Shown: positions 8,463 through 17,105, numbered from the stretch's first letter. The stretch: 49,836 nt of DNA from Acidobacteriota bacterium (GCA_003165465.1 PLUM01000027.1:1-49836), one strand, 5' to 3'. The notes: generated by a model from the letters alone, not told the origin. Made by a program: numbers and translations.

Positions 8463-8840
8463 TTAGCTTGGCTTCTTGGCGCCCGCCTTCTTGCCAAACT
8501 CGCGGATAACCGGGATCAAGCTGTCAATCTGCGCCTTGTTCAAGGTTCCTCCGAATGGAGGCATGTTCCCCTTGCCCTGATCGATCTGCGCGGCGATTTC
8601 GGCGTTGGTCAGCTTCTTCGATTCCGCCCCACCCAAATCCTTCGCCCCAACCGCTTTTCCGACGACTGTGCTGCCGGTTCCATCGGGACCGTGGCACTTG
8701 GCGCAGTTTGTGTCGTAAAGTTTCTGGCCTTCATCGGTCTTGGCCGTCTGCGCCGCGGTCGTATGCGAAATGGCGAACAGAAACAGCGGGAGCAGAGCGA
8801 CAGCGCCGAGCTTATATTTCGTTGTGATTCTCGTGAACAT
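8463..8840 (-). CDS. Periplasmic monohaem cytochrome c (class I)
   Basis: A 125-residue protein: signal peptide to about residue 31 (TAAQ), haem motif C46-AK-C49-H50, and a Met ligand in GNMPPF (Met93). The size and the KLYDTNCAKCHGPDG opening fit a small soluble class I electron carrier. It is followed by the Cyc2-like gene, so it could carry electrons from the outer membrane towards the oxidase at 12-16 kb; that link is inference. The start has GAGGG 4-5 nt upstream. A CRP-like palindrome is 99 bp upstream (8939-8954). Confidence 0.92.
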   Translation of the reverse strand: MFTRITTKYKLGAVALLPLFLFAISHTTAAQTAKTDEGQKLYDTNCAKCHGPDGTGSTVVGKAVGAKDLGGAESKKLTNAEIAAQIDQGKGNMPPFGGTLNKAQIDSLIPVIREFGKKAGAKKPS

Positions 8841-8938
8841 TTTCCCTCGCAGAGTTTAGAGAATACGTGCCCAATAAATTGCACCCACTATTTGGCACGA
8901 AAGCTAGTCTATCATCCGTGACCAGCCGCACAATATGC

Positions 8939-8954
8939 TGTGATATAGGTCACA
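8939..8954. promoter_or_regulatory. CRP/FNR-type operator
   Basis: TGTGATATAGGTCACA is a perfect TGTGA-N6-TCACA palindrome, the consensus of CRP-family regulators. It lies 99 bp before the cytochrome c gene (minus) and 380 bp before pckG (plus), in a 493-bp gene-free stretch (8841-9333). A second perfect site at 11101-11116 supports it being real. Confidence 0.65.
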
Positions 8955-9333
8955 ATGCCGAAAGTCACTAAGATCTGGTTGCAAAGCCAGCCACTTAGAG
9001 CGGGAATCGTCATGGCTCTCCAATCGCAAAACCTTGCGGCCAGCCCTGTCCAGAGCCATTGTCCGCAATACGCCTCATTCAGCGGGAAACGATGCGGTCC
9101 CTTTCGGTTCCTATCGGCTTCCAAGCGCGGTTCATGACTGGTACCGTTTTCGCCGGCGCATTCGCATGAAATGTTGCCTTTCCAGCACTACCTTTTTTCG
9201 CCGATTGCTTGCGTTTGCATCATGCGTGCCTTAAACTTTTTATTCGGTGTGTATTTGCCGCTTGATTTGCTGCGCACTGCCGCTCCAGCCGTAAATTCTC
9301 CCGCTGGCACGCCGGAAAAATGGAGGAAGTTTC

Positions 9334-11094
9334 ATGTCTACGCCCCTGGAACAATGGGTAGAATCCGCTGCGCGCATGACGCGCCCCGCGCACATTCAAT
9401 GGTGCGATGGGTCCGAAGAGGAAGACGCCCGCATCAAGGAACAAATGATTCGCGAGGGGAGCACGTTTCCTCTGAATGAGAAGACGTATCCAAACTCGTT
9501 TCTCCACCGCAGCGATCCAAGCGACGTGGCGCGCACGGAAAAAGTAACATTTATCTGCTCGCAAGATCCAGGCGAAGCCGGACCCACCAACAACTGGCTG
9601 GCTCCCGCCGAAGCCAAGAAGACGGTGGGCGCGCTGTTCGAAGGCTCGATGAAGGGCCGCACGATGTACGTTGTGCCCTACATCCTGGGACCGGCATCTT
9701 CGCCGCAGAGCCGCGTCGGCGTCGAGATCACGGACAGCGCCTACGTGGTCGCCAGCATGAAGATCATGTCCCGCATGGGAAAGGTTGCGCTGGACCGCCT
9801 GGGCAGCTCATCGGATTTCGTTCCAGGACTTCATTCCCTGGGCGATCTGAGCCCGGACCGCCGTTACGTCGTGCACTTCCCCGAAGAAAATTTGATTTGG
9901 AGCATTGGCTCGGGCTACGGCGGCAATGCGCTGCTGGGCAAAAAGTGTTTTGCCCTGCGCATTGCCAGCTCGATGGCGCGCAAACAAGGCTGGATGGCCG
10001 AGCATATGCTTATCCTGGGCATGGAAGCGCCTGATGGGAAAGTAACGTACATGGCGGCGGCTTTTCCGAGCGCCTGCGGCAAGACCAACCTGTCCATGAT
10101 GGTTTCGGCCTTGAAAAACGAGGGTTACCGCGTCTGGACCGTGGGCGACGATATCGCCTGGATGCAGGTTGGCGCGGACGGCTACCTGCACGCGATCAAT
10201 CCGGAGGCCGGCTTCTTCGGCGTGGCTCCCGGCACGAACGACAAAACCAATCCGAACGTAATGGCGGCGCTTCGGAAAAACACGCTTTTCACGAATACCG
10301 CAATGACTCCGCAGCGCGAACCCTGGTGGGAAGGCATGAGCAGCAATGTCCCCACAGACATGTTGGATTGGCAGGGCCGTGCCTGGAATCCATCGAACGG
10401 CCCGGCGGCACAGGCGAATTCGCGGTATACGGTGCCGGCTGTTCAGGCGCCTTCGATCTCTCCACGCTGGGACGATCCGGCTGGGGTGCCAATCTCCGCG
10501 TTTATTTTTGGCGGCCGCCGCGCACGGCTGGCTCCGCTCGTGTACGAAGCGATGAACTGGCAGCACGGCGTGTATGTCGCCGCGACGATGGCGTCGGAAA
10601 CAACCGCGGCGATCACCGGAGCTGTGGGCGTTACGCGGCGCGACCCCATGGCCATGCTCCCCTTCTGCGGCTACAACATGGCCGATTATTTCGGGCACTG
10701 GTTCGAGATGGGCAGGAACATCCCGCATCCGCCGAAGATTTTTCACGTGAATTGGTTCCGCAAGGGCGCCGATGGAAAATTCTTGTGGCCCGGCTATGGA
10801 GAAAATGCCCGCGTCCTGAAATGGATGCTCGAACGCATCCAAGGAAAAGGCGCGGCGACCGAAACACCGATTGGCGCCGTTCCCGCTCCCAACGCAATTA
10901 CGCTTGACGGCCTTGACGTGTCCCGCGAAACGATGAGTGAATTGTTGCGCGTCGATCCCTCGGACTGGATCAAGGAACATGCCGACGTCGGAAATTTCTT
11001 CGAAAGATTCGGCGATCGCCTGCCGGAGGGAATTTCCGAGCAGCACAAGGGCCTCGGCGCACGCCTCCAGCGCACGACCGTTGGCCCAAAATAG
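9334..11094 (+). CDS. pckG: Phosphoenolpyruvate carboxykinase (GTP)
   Basis: A 586-residue GTP-dependent PEP carboxykinase, which converts oxaloacetate and GTP to phosphoenolpyruvate, CO2 and GDP in gluconeogenesis. The kinase-1 loop FPSACGKTNLSMM (about residues 240-252) carries the reactive Cys of the GTP class; GDDIAWM (about 271) is the metal-binding kinase-2 region; FGGRRA (about 391) and the C-terminal FGHWFEMG (about 452) are also present. The length matches the family. AGGAGGAAG-like sequence (GGAGGAAG) lies 5 nt before the ATG. It is monocistronic: a CRP-like site begins 7 bp after its stop, followed by the cytochrome operon. The 493 bp upstream hold only the CRP-like site at 8939. 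Confidence 0.97.
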   Translation: MSTPLEQWVESAARMTRPAHIQWCDGSEEEDARIKEQMIREGSTFPLNEKTYPNSFLHRSDPSDVARTEKVTFICSQDPGEAGPTNNWLAPAEAKKTVGALFEGSMKGRTMYVVPYILGPASSPQSRVGVEITDSAYVVASMKIMSRMGKVALDRLGSSSDFVPGLHSLGDLSPDRRYVVHFPEENLIWSIGSGYGGNALLGKKCFALRIASSMARKQGWMAEHMLILGMEAPDGKVTYMAAAFPSACGKTNLSMMVSALKNEGYRVWTVGDDIAWMQVGADGYLHAINPEAGFFGVAPGTNDKTNPNVMAALRKNTLFTNTAMTPQREPWWEGMSSNVPTDMLDWQGRAWNPSNGPAAQANSRYTVPAVQAPSISPRWDDPAGVPISAFIFGGRRARLAPLVYEAMNWQHGVYVAATMASETTAAITGAVGVTRRDPMAMLPFCGYNMADYFGHWFEMGRNIPHPPKIFHVNWFRKGADGKFLWPGYGENARVLKWMLERIQGKGAATETPIGAVPAPNAITLDGLDVSRETMSELLRVDPSDWIKEHADVGNFFERFGDRLPEGISEQHKGLGARLQRTTVGPK

Positions 11095-11100
11095 TATTCG

Positions 11101-11116
11101 TGTGACGCAGATCACA
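11101..11116. promoter_or_regulatory. CRP/FNR-type operator upstream of the cytochrome oxidase operon
   Basis: TGTGACGCAGATCACA is a second perfect TGTGA-N6-TCACA palindrome. It is 7 bp after the pckG stop and about 150 bp before the dihaem cytochrome start, in the only space where the promoter of the oxidase operon can lie. Confidence 0.65.
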
Positions 11117-11268
11117 GACTCGACGGCCCAACAGTAAGAAAGTCCCTCGTTTTGGTCTTCGTTGAATTGGTCTGCCCGATTTCACTCCACATTTTATGCA
11201 AGTTCCGCTTGTTTTCGATTTTGTCTGCTGCTAGTATCCGCGCCTTGGGAAACCATTTCCAAATTCAT

Positions 11269-11931
11269 ATGAGCAAATTTCGAACAATGGGTCCCCAGCG
11301 ACTCGCGGTTTGCGCGGCGTTCCTCGCTTTCTGCGGATTCACTCTCGCCGGATGCAGCATGGGCAAAACGGATGCGGCCACGCGGGGCCGCGATGTGTTC
11401 GAGACCTGCGTTCCCTGCCACAATTCGGATGGATCGGGAAATCGGGAGGTTGGCGCGCCGAATATTGCCGGAATGAACGAGTGGTACGTCGAGGAAGAGC
11501 TTGATAAATTTCGCGCTGGAGTTCGTGGCCTGCAATTCAATGACATGGAAGGCATGCGCATGGGGCCGATGGCGCTCAGCTTGACTTCCGAGGATGATGT
11601 GAAGGCCGTGGCGCATTATGTGGAAACCTTGCCCGTTGTGCGGCACGCAGCCTCGCTGCCCGGCGATCCAAAGGCCGGAGAGGCGTTGTACGCGACGTGC
11701 GGCGCATGTCACGGGGATCAAGGCGCGGGCAATCCGGATCTGAAAGCGCCGCGCATTGCCGGAGTGGACGACTGGTACCTCGTCACGGAACTGAGAAAAT
11801 TCAGGAGCGGAGTGCGCGGCGCGAACCCCAAGGATATGCAGGGCCGATTGATGCGCCCCATGGCGCGGACGTTGGCCAACGAAGATGCTATTCGTAATGT
11901 CGTCGCCTATATCGGCACGCTCAAGCCTTAG
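11269..11931 (+). CDS. Dihaem c-type cytochrome lipoprotein (c4-like)
   Basis: A 220-residue lipoprotein: signal with lipobox LAGC (Cys29), then two tandem class I cytochrome domains with haem motifs C47-VP-C50-H51 and C144-GA-C147-H148. Each domain repeats the pattern N/APRIAG-(M/V)-x-(E/D)-WY...KFR-x-GVRG...M-x-x-MA, so one domain arose by duplication. This is the cytochrome c4/c553 architecture, a membrane-tethered donor to cytochrome oxidase; subunit II of this operon has no haem domain of its own. It is the first gene of the oxidase operon. The frame is open upstream to 11152, but a start there would bury the lipobox; the ATG at 11269 gives a normal n-region, though it lacks a strong Shine-Dalgarno sequence. 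Confidence 0.9.
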   Translation: MSKFRTMGPQRLAVCAAFLAFCGFTLAGCSMGKTDAATRGRDVFETCVPCHNSDGSGNREVGAPNIAGMNEWYVEEELDKFRAGVRGLQFNDMEGMRMGPMALSLTSEDDVKAVAHYVETLPVVRHAASLPGDPKAGEALYATCGACHGDQGAGNPDLKAPRIAGVDDWYLVTELRKFRSGVRGANPKDMQGRLMRPMARTLANEDAIRNVVAYIGTLKP

Positions 11932-11959
11932 GATTGAAATAATCGGAGAGACACATTCC

Positions 11960-12067
11960 ATGAATCATGCCGAGACATCGCCGGAGCAGGTGGCCAAAGT
12001 AATTTTTTGGATTATTGCGGTGTCTTCGCTGGCTTTTATTGCGGGAGTAATCATTCTAATCCGGTAG
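11960..12067 (+). CDS. 35-residue single-span membrane peptide of the oxidase operon
   Basis: A 35-residue peptide: a short polar N-terminus (MNHAETSPEQVAKV) and one transmembrane helix ending IILIR. GGAGAG is 10 nt before the ATG, and the gene fits exactly between the dihaem cytochrome (28 bp) and coxB (15 bp). Small one-helix subunits of this size (CcoQ- or CtaH-like) accompany many haem-copper oxidases and help assembly or stability; which class this belongs to is not clear from sequence. Confidence 0.75.
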   Translation: MNHAETSPEQVAKVIFWIIAVSSLAFIAGVIILIR

Positions 12068-12082
12068 CTGGCTGGAGCCTCT

Positions 12083-12823
12083 ATGCTGGAGCGGTACCTA
12101 ACGGCGGCATCGACTTACGCGCACAGTATCGATCACCTGTTCATCCTGATCGGGGCGATTGTGGGATTCTGGTTGATTGCCGCCGAGACGATGATGTTTA
12201 CGCTCATCTTCAAGTTCCGGGCCAAGGATGGGCGCCCGACGCAGTACATCACGGGCGAAGAGAAACACCTGAAGCGCTGGATCACCATCCCTCACATGCT
12301 GGTTCTCGTGTGCGACGTCGTCATCATCATCGGCGCGATCACGGTCTGGTACGACATCAAGCAAAACATGCCCGTGGCTGATGAGACGGTGCGCGTGATC
12401 GGCCAGCAATGGGCCTGGAGTTTTCAGCAGCCCGGCCCCGACGGCGTTCTGGACACGGCCGACGACATACGCACGGTGGGCGAATTGCACGTCAAGGTGG
12501 ATACCACGTATCGCTTTGAGCTGGTCTCGCGCGACGTGGTGCACAGCTTTGCCATCCCGGCCTTTCGCCTGAAGCAGGACGCGCTGCCCGGCCGGACGAT
12601 CTCCGGATGGTTTCGCCCCAATCGCGTTGGCACCTACGACATTCAATGCACGCAGATGTGCGGCCTCGGCCACGGCCTGATGGCAGGCCGAATTATCGTC
12701 GAGACGCCCGCGGCCCATGCCGCATGGCTGCTGCGCAACTCCAGCCCGTCAGAGGCTCCACAACAAGCTGCACAGTCGCCCGCCAACAAAGGGCCTACAA
12801 CGATCGCGGAGGTGCGGCGATGA
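12083..12823 (+). CDS. coxB: Cytochrome c oxidase subunit II
   Basis: A 246-residue subunit II: two N-terminal membrane helices (about 13-37 and 70-94), then the periplasmic cupredoxin domain. The CuA ligands are all present: His in VVHSFAIPAF (about 154) and CTQMCGLGHGLM (about 189-200, C-x3-C-x3-H-x2-M, with Gln in place of the usual Glu). The electron entry Trp region QQWAWSFQQPGPDG (about 112) is present. There is no fused haem domain, so electrons must come from a separate cytochrome such as the lipoprotein encoded upstream. GGAG lies 5 nt before the ATG. Its stop overlaps the coxA start by ATGA. Confidence 0.96.
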   Translation: MLERYLTAASTYAHSIDHLFILIGAIVGFWLIAAETMMFTLIFKFRAKDGRPTQYITGEEKHLKRWITIPHMLVLVCDVVIIIGAITVWYDIKQNMPVADETVRVIGQQWAWSFQQPGPDGVLDTADDIRTVGELHVKVDTTYRFELVSRDVVHSFAIPAFRLKQDALPGRTISGWFRPNRVGTYDIQCTQMCGLGHGLMAGRIIVETPAAHAAWLLRNSSPSEAPQQAAQSPANKGPTTIAEVRR

Positions 12824-14496
12824 GCGCGGAAGTGCAACACGCCGAACCGGGAATGTTCCAGAAATACTTCTGGTCCACCGACCACAAGATGATCGCCATG
12901 CAGTATTTGTTTACCGGCATGGCCATGGCGCTGCTCGGCGGATTTTTCGCGTACGGATTCCGTATGCAGCAAGCCTTCCCGAACCAGAATGTTCCGGGCC
13001 TGGGGCTGATTACGCCGGGCAAGTACAATGCGCTCGTCACCATGCACGGCAGCATCATGATTTTCTGGGTGGCCATGCCCGTGCTCATCGCGGCGTTCGG
13101 AAATTTTCTGATTCCGCTGATGATCGGATGCGATGACATGGCGTTTCCGCGCATCAATCGCCTTTCCTACCAGATTTTCCTTTTGAGCGCGCTGGTTCTT
13201 CTCTCCTCTTTTCTCGTGAAGGGCGGCCCGTTTGGCGGCGCCTGGACCGCGTATCCGCCGCTTTCCGCGAACGGCGCCTACAACCTGACGCCCATCGGCG
13301 CGGTGCTGTGGCTGGTTGCGGTGGCGCTCGAATTCGTCGCGTTTCTCTTGGGCGGCATCAACTTTACCGTGACCACGATGAACAGCCGCGCGCCGGGAAT
13401 GAAAATGTTCGATATCCCGCTGCTTGTCTGGATGATCGTTCTGGCCAGCGTCATCTTCATGGCTTCGGTCGGGCCGCTGATCGCCGGCGCGGTCATGCTG
13501 CTGTTTGACCAGACGATGTCCACCGGCTTTTACGATCCCACGCGCGGCGGCGATCCGCTGTTGTGGCAGCACCTTTTCTGGTTCTTCGGCCATCCCGAGG
13601 TGTACGTCGTATTGCTTCCGGCCATGGGGATTGTGGCGGAAGTCATCGCCGTGTTCGCCCGCAAAAAAATCTTCGGCTACAAAACGGTTCTGTACACGAC
13701 CTGGGCCGTTGGGTTCCTGAGCTTCGTGGTGTGGGCGCACCACCAGTTTGTGGCGGGCATCGACCCGCGCATGGCCAATATTTTTTCGGTCACGACGCTG
13801 CTGATTTCCGTTCCCATCACGGAAATGATTTTCCTGTACATCGCCACGCTTTACGGCGGATCGGTTCGCCTGGATACGCCCATGCTCTGGGCGCTGGGAT
13901 TCGTGGCCGAATTCATGATCGGCGGCGTGACCGGAATTTTCCTGGGCTCGTCGGGCACGGACATCTATCTGCACGACACGTATTTCGTGATCGCGCATTT
14001 CCATTACACGTTCGTGCCCATCGCGATTATTTCCGTGTTTGCGGGCATCACCTTCTGGTATCCGAAAATGTTTGGCCGCATGTTGAACGAGACGCTCGGA
14101 AAAATTCATTTCTGGGGCACGGTGATTCCCTTTAACGTGATCTTCATTCCGCTGTTCATCACGGGCACGGCCGGCGATCAGCGGCGCGTGTACAGCTATG
14201 CGCAATTCGCGGAAGAGTCGCGGCCCGCGCTGCAACACTTGCGCACCACCTCGACCATCGCGCTGCTCTTCATGCTGGCGTTCCAACTGGTCTTTTTGTT
14301 TAATTTTTTCTGGAGCCTGCGCAACGGCAAGCGCGCCGGGGCCAATCCGTGGCGCTCGTCCACGCTCGAATGGACGGTCGCATCACCGCCGCCGCACGGC
14401 AACTTTGCCGAACTGCCGACCGTCTACCGCGGCCCCTATGAATATGGCACGCCGGGACGCGCGGACGATTATTTTCCGCAGGACGTTCCCGAATAG
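12820..14496 (+). CDS. coxA: Cytochrome c oxidase subunit I (A1-type haem-copper oxidase)
   Basis: A 558-residue, 12-helix subunit I. The low-spin haem His is in MHGSIMIFW (about 75); GHPEVY (about 257-262) holds the CuB His, the D-channel Glu and the cross-linked Tyr, which places it in the A1 family; VWAHHQF (about 306-307) gives the two other CuB His; HFHYTF (about 393-395) gives the haem a3 and a ligands. NFLIPLMIGCDDMAFPRIN supplies the D-channel entry. The frame is open further upstream, but ATG 12820 is chosen for GGAGGTG 5 nt before it and the ATGA overlap with coxB. It pumps protons while reducing O2 to water in the inner membrane. Confidence 0.97.
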   Translation: MSAEVQHAEPGMFQKYFWSTDHKMIAMQYLFTGMAMALLGGFFAYGFRMQQAFPNQNVPGLGLITPGKYNALVTMHGSIMIFWVAMPVLIAAFGNFLIPLMIGCDDMAFPRINRLSYQIFLLSALVLLSSFLVKGGPFGGAWTAYPPLSANGAYNLTPIGAVLWLVAVALEFVAFLLGGINFTVTTMNSRAPGMKMFDIPLLVWMIVLASVIFMASVGPLIAGAVMLLFDQTMSTGFYDPTRGGDPLLWQHLFWFFGHPEVYVVLLPAMGIVAEVIAVFARKKIFGYKTVLYTTWAVGFLSFVVWAHHQFVAGIDPRMANIFSVTTLLISVPITEMIFLYIATLYGGSVRLDTPMLWALGFVAEFMIGGVTGIFLGSSGTDIYLHDTYFVIAHFHYTFVPIAIISVFAGITFWYPKMFGRMLNETLGKIHFWGTVIPFNVIFIPLFITGTAGDQRRVYSYAQFAEESRPALQHLRTTSTIALLFMLAFQLVFLFNFFWSLRNGKRAGANPWRSSTLEWTVASPPPHGNFAELPTVYRGPYEYGTPGRADDYFPQDVPE

Positions 14497-14518
14497 TTTT
14501 TTTCGGAGACAAGAACTC

Positions 14519-15100
14519 ATGAGCACAAGCGCCAAGCCAGTTGCCAATACACGAAGCGCCACGGGAATTCCGAGCGCGCGGCTGATTACCTGGTGGGTGA
14601 TCGCCTCGGAAATCGTGATCTTCGGCGGCCTGCTGGCCTCGTACATCATGCATCGGCTGGGGCATCCGGAATGGGCCGACGCCGCGTCGCACACCAATAC
14701 GCTGGCGGGAGCCTTCAACACGTTCGTGCTGCTCACCTCCAGCCTGTGCGCGGTGCTCGCGCACAAAGCGGCGGACGCGCATGACGGACCGCGCGCAGCG
14801 AAGCTGCTTCGCCTCACAGCGCTTGGCGGGCTGATCTTCCTGTGCGTCAAGGGATTTGAATGGGCGAAGGACATTCACGAAGGCTTCGTGCTTTCGTCCG
14901 GCGGCTTTTGGTCGTTCTATTACACGCTGACGGGGCTGCACGGCCTGCACGTGCTCGCGGGAATGGTCATCATGCTGATCATCGCGTCGGACGCCGCGAA
15001 AAACGAGGAATTGCAGCGCGTGGAATGTATCGGGCTGTATTGGCACTTCGTCGATATCGTATGGATTTTCCTGTTTCCGTTGCTGTACATTGCCCGGTGA
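14519..15100 (+). CDS. coxC: Cytochrome c oxidase subunit III, first copy
   Basis: A 193-residue, five-helix short-form subunit III. The ITWWVIASEIVIFGGLLASY opening, the FNTFVLLTSSL helix and the closing GLHGLHVLAGM...ECIGLYWHFVDIVWIFLFPL are diagnostic; the last contains the family's conserved HFVDxVWxF. Subunit III supports sustained proton uptake by subunit I. The frame is open from 14198, but the ATG at 14519 has GGAG 10 nt upstream and gives the proper N-terminus. It follows coxA by 22 bp. Confidence 0.93.
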   Translation: MSTSAKPVANTRSATGIPSARLITWWVIASEIVIFGGLLASYIMHRLGHPEWADAASHTNTLAGAFNTFVLLTSSLCAVLAHKAADAHDGPRAAKLLRLTALGGLIFLCVKGFEWAKDIHEGFVLSSGGFWSFYYTLTGLHGLHVLAGMVIMLIIASDAAKNEELQRVECIGLYWHFVDIVWIFLFPLLYIAR

Positions 15101-15152
15101 CGCAGCCCGTTGAGTCATTGTTGAGCCATTGTTGAGTGCTGATCGAGGAATT

Positions 15153-15500
15153 ATGACCACTGCCGAATCTCACGTTCATCATCCGAATTACGTCAAGATC
15201 TGGGCCATCCTGGTGGTGTTGCTCCTTGTGAGCGTCGTCGGCTCGATGTCCCACATCCGCGAGGTGGTGTTGATCGCCGCGTTTGGCGTCGCGCTGGTCA
15301 AGGCGTATATGGTGGCCAAGAATTTCATGCACATCACGGTGGAAAAGCGCTGGGTGCCGTATCTGCTGATCGTTTGCCTGCTGTTTGTCGCGATTCTGTT
15401 CGCGGGCGTTGCTCCCGACGTGATGAAGCAAAGCGGCCTGAACTGGACGAAGAATCCGCCGGCGCAGTCCGGCTCGAACGCTGCCGTGAAACATGAGTAG
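15153..15500 (+). CDS. Prokaryotic cytochrome c oxidase subunit IV
   Basis: A 115-residue protein with three membrane helices (about 16-36, 40-58, 72-92). YVKIWAILVVLLLVSVVGS followed by VVLIAAFGVALVKAYMVAKNFMHI is the pattern of the bacterial COX4/CyoD family, a small accessory subunit of terminal oxidases. An upstream TTG (15129) is possible, but ATG 15153 with GAGGA close by is preferred. Its end overlaps the next gene by 8 bp. Confidence 0.9.
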   Translation: MTTAESHVHHPNYVKIWAILVVLLLVSVVGSMSHIREVVLIAAFGVALVKAYMVAKNFMHITVEKRWVPYLLIVCLLFVAILFAGVAPDVMKQSGLNWTKNPPAQSGSNAAVKHE

Positions 15501-16095
15501 CCCGACGACCATCATCGAATCGCGCGCGGCGAGCGCCACTCCGGCCGCGAACAAGCGCCTGCCGAACTCCGTCCTGGGCATGATTATTTTTGTCATCGCC
15601 GAGGTTATGTTTTTCGCGGCGCTGATGAGCGCCCATACCATTGCGCGCGCCACGGTGCTGGGCGGAGTGTGGCCTCCCGCCGGCCAGCCGCGCCTGCCGA
15701 TCGGGCGCACGGCATTCAACACGGCCATTCTGCTGCTCAGCGGCGCGTTGTTGTTTCTGTCGAGCCGCCGCGCGCGCGACGGCTACGACAAGGCTCTCTC
15801 GTATCTGGCGGGCGCCATCGTCACGGGCATCGCTTTTGTGCTGCTGCAAGGCGTGGAATGGCTTGCGCTCCTCCGCGAAGGGTTGACGATGCAGTCCAGC
15901 ACGCACGGAGCGTTTTTCTACCTGATTGTTGGCGCGCACGCGCTGCACGCGCTGGTTGCCATCGTGCTGCTCGTGGCAATCTATTTCCCGATGCGGCGCG
16001 GAACGCTTGCGCCTGCAACGTTCACGGCAATGCAGGTGTTCTGGTATTTCGTGGTCCTGCTGTGGCCGGTGATTTATTTGCGCGTGTATTTGTGA
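15493..16095 (+). CDS. Cytochrome c oxidase subunit III, second copy
   Basis: A 200-residue, five-helix subunit III homologue, clearly different from the first copy: LGMIIFVIAEVMFFAALMSA at the start, FNTAILLLSGALLFLSSRRA, then GAHALHALVAIVLL and TAMQVFWYFVVLLWPVIY near the end, where YFVVLLWP replaces HFVDIVWIF. The gene overlaps subunit IV by 8 bp, implying coupled translation. Two divergent subunit III proteins in one operon may form a four-helix-bundle pair around subunit I, or one may replace the missing N-terminal helices of the other. Confidence 0.9.
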   Translation: MSSPTTIIESRAASATPAANKRLPNSVLGMIIFVIAEVMFFAALMSAHTIARATVLGGVWPPAGQPRLPIGRTAFNTAILLLSGALLFLSSRRARDGYDKALSYLAGAIVTGIAFVLLQGVEWLALLREGLTMQSSTHGAFFYLIVGAHALHALVAIVLLVAIYFPMRRGTLAPATFTAMQVFWYFVVLLWPVIYLRVYL

Positions 16096-16131
16096 GGCGT
16101 TTGCATTGGTGAGGGTATTGGTGAAAGAACG

Positions 16132-16338
16132 ATGCGTGGTCTAAATTTTACGGCGCGTTTTGTTGCCGCCACGGCTGGCGCGGCGCTCGTCCCCGGCGCG
16201 GCGTGGGCTTGCCCCGCCTGCATGGTGGGCGACCCGAAAACCGCCGGAACCTACCTCGGAATGACGCTGGTCATGAGCGCGCTGCCGATTCTGCTCGTCT
16301 GCGGCCTCGGCTATTGGCTGTGGCGCCGGCATTCGTAG
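16132..16338 (+). CDS. Small secreted/membrane protein with CPxC motif
   Basis: A 68-residue protein with a signal peptide (to GAAWA, about residue 26), then CPACMVGDP and one membrane helix (about 41-62) ending WLWRRHS. The CPxC motif right after the cleavage site recalls copper- or thiol-handling proteins. As the last gene of the oxidase operon (36 bp after the second subunit III) a role in copper delivery or assembly is plausible but not shown. Confidence 0.7.
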   Translation: MRGLNFTARFVAATAGAALVPGAAWACPACMVGDPKTAGTYLGMTLVMSALPILLVCGLGYWLWRRHS

Positions 16339-16355
16339 GATCGCCCGCGGAAAAC

Positions 16356-16375
16356 CCCGCCTCTGAAGAGGCGGG
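16356..16375. terminator. Hairpin after the oxidase operon
   Basis: CCCGCCTCT/AGAGGCGGG stem with a 2-nt turn, 17 bp past the last oxidase gene. The same core, extended by A5/T5, forms the bidirectional terminator at 23512-23551. Here the T run is missing, so termination may be weaker or the element may act as a REP sequence. Confidence 0.6.
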
Positions 16376-16414
16376 CTACAGTAAATCGGCATTGCTCGCA
16401 CAATGCCATCCCCT

Positions 16415-17035
16415 TCAAATCCAGAGGTACGCGCCGGAATCTCCGTAGGGCGAGTTGACGTAGAAGAGATTCGCCTCGGGCACGTTACCGAGGGCCTCGC
16501 ACAATTTTGCGGCGCCGTGCTTTGCACAAAAAAGGCCGCCGGGCGAAGTTTCGATTCGCTCGGTCTGATCGAGGCTCGACACTTCGCGCCGTGAAATCCA
16601 GAGCCAAGTTGCCGGATTGCCGCAGTCGCCGCACTCGCCCTTCAAGTTCTTGAGGCGTGATTCAATCGCGGTGGCTATTTCCGGGCGCAGGCCGGCGGCG
16701 ACGAAATCCTCGCGGCCCACGAAGAAATATTGCGTGAACGTCTCGCCGTCCGGTTCAAATGCCATCACGCGGCTCGTGCAGGACGCGAGTTCCGGGAGCA
16801 GGAGGCTGGCCAGGCAATCGTAGCAGACGGAAACTTCCGGCCGCGCAGGTTCGCGGCGCACCCTCGGCTTGCCGCGCAGGTACAGCGTGTCCGGGATGTA
16901 CGTGGCCATCCAGTGATGCCCGTTTTCCAGATGCACGCACTCCGCGGGCCAGCGCATCAGCCGCGCCCACAACCCGCGCGAACGCGCGCGAATCGATATT
17001 CCCGGATAGGCCTGCTCCACGCTCATTCGCGACAT
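16415..17035 (-). CDS. Conserved-looking cysteine-rich protein, function unknown
   Basis: A 206-residue cytosolic protein with paired cysteines that could bind zinc: CYDC (about 71-74), CGDC (about 136-139) and FCAKH (about 170-174). No catalytic motif is recognised and there is no signal peptide. It is convergent with the oxidase operon and divergent from the peroxiredoxin. The start may be the ATG at 17035 or the one at 17026; neither has a strong Shine-Dalgarno sequence. The clean open frame and cysteine spacing support a real gene. Confidence 0.7.
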   Translation of the reverse strand: MSRMSVEQAYPGISIRARSRGLWARLMRWPAECVHLENGHHWMATYIPDTLYLRGKPRVRREPARPEVSVCYDCLASLLLPELASCTSRVMAFEPDGETFTQYFFVGREDFVAAGLRPEIATAIESRLKNLKGECGDCGNPATWLWISRREVSSLDQTERIETSPGGLFCAKHGAAKLCEALGNVPEANLFYVNSPYGDSGAYLWI

Positions 17036-17105
17036 GTCGCGGCATGGTACCAGAATCCACGGCGGCGTTCGAAAAAATCCATTATCTCCGTTATCATGGG
17101 ACGGT

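Noticed and set aside
8841..9333. Search for tRNA or small RNA genes in the largest gaps
   Set aside because: No T-loop (GTTCGANTC) with matching acceptor stem was seen here or in other gaps.
9808..11115. 435-codon frame antisense to pckG
   Set aside because: No motif, and it mirrors a certain gene; typical of high-GC sequence.
12643..14286. 547-codon open frame antisense to coxA
   Set aside because: Composition is low-complexity (His/Arg/Gln/Glu-rich), as produced by the reverse strand of a GC-rich gene; coxA on the other strand is certain.
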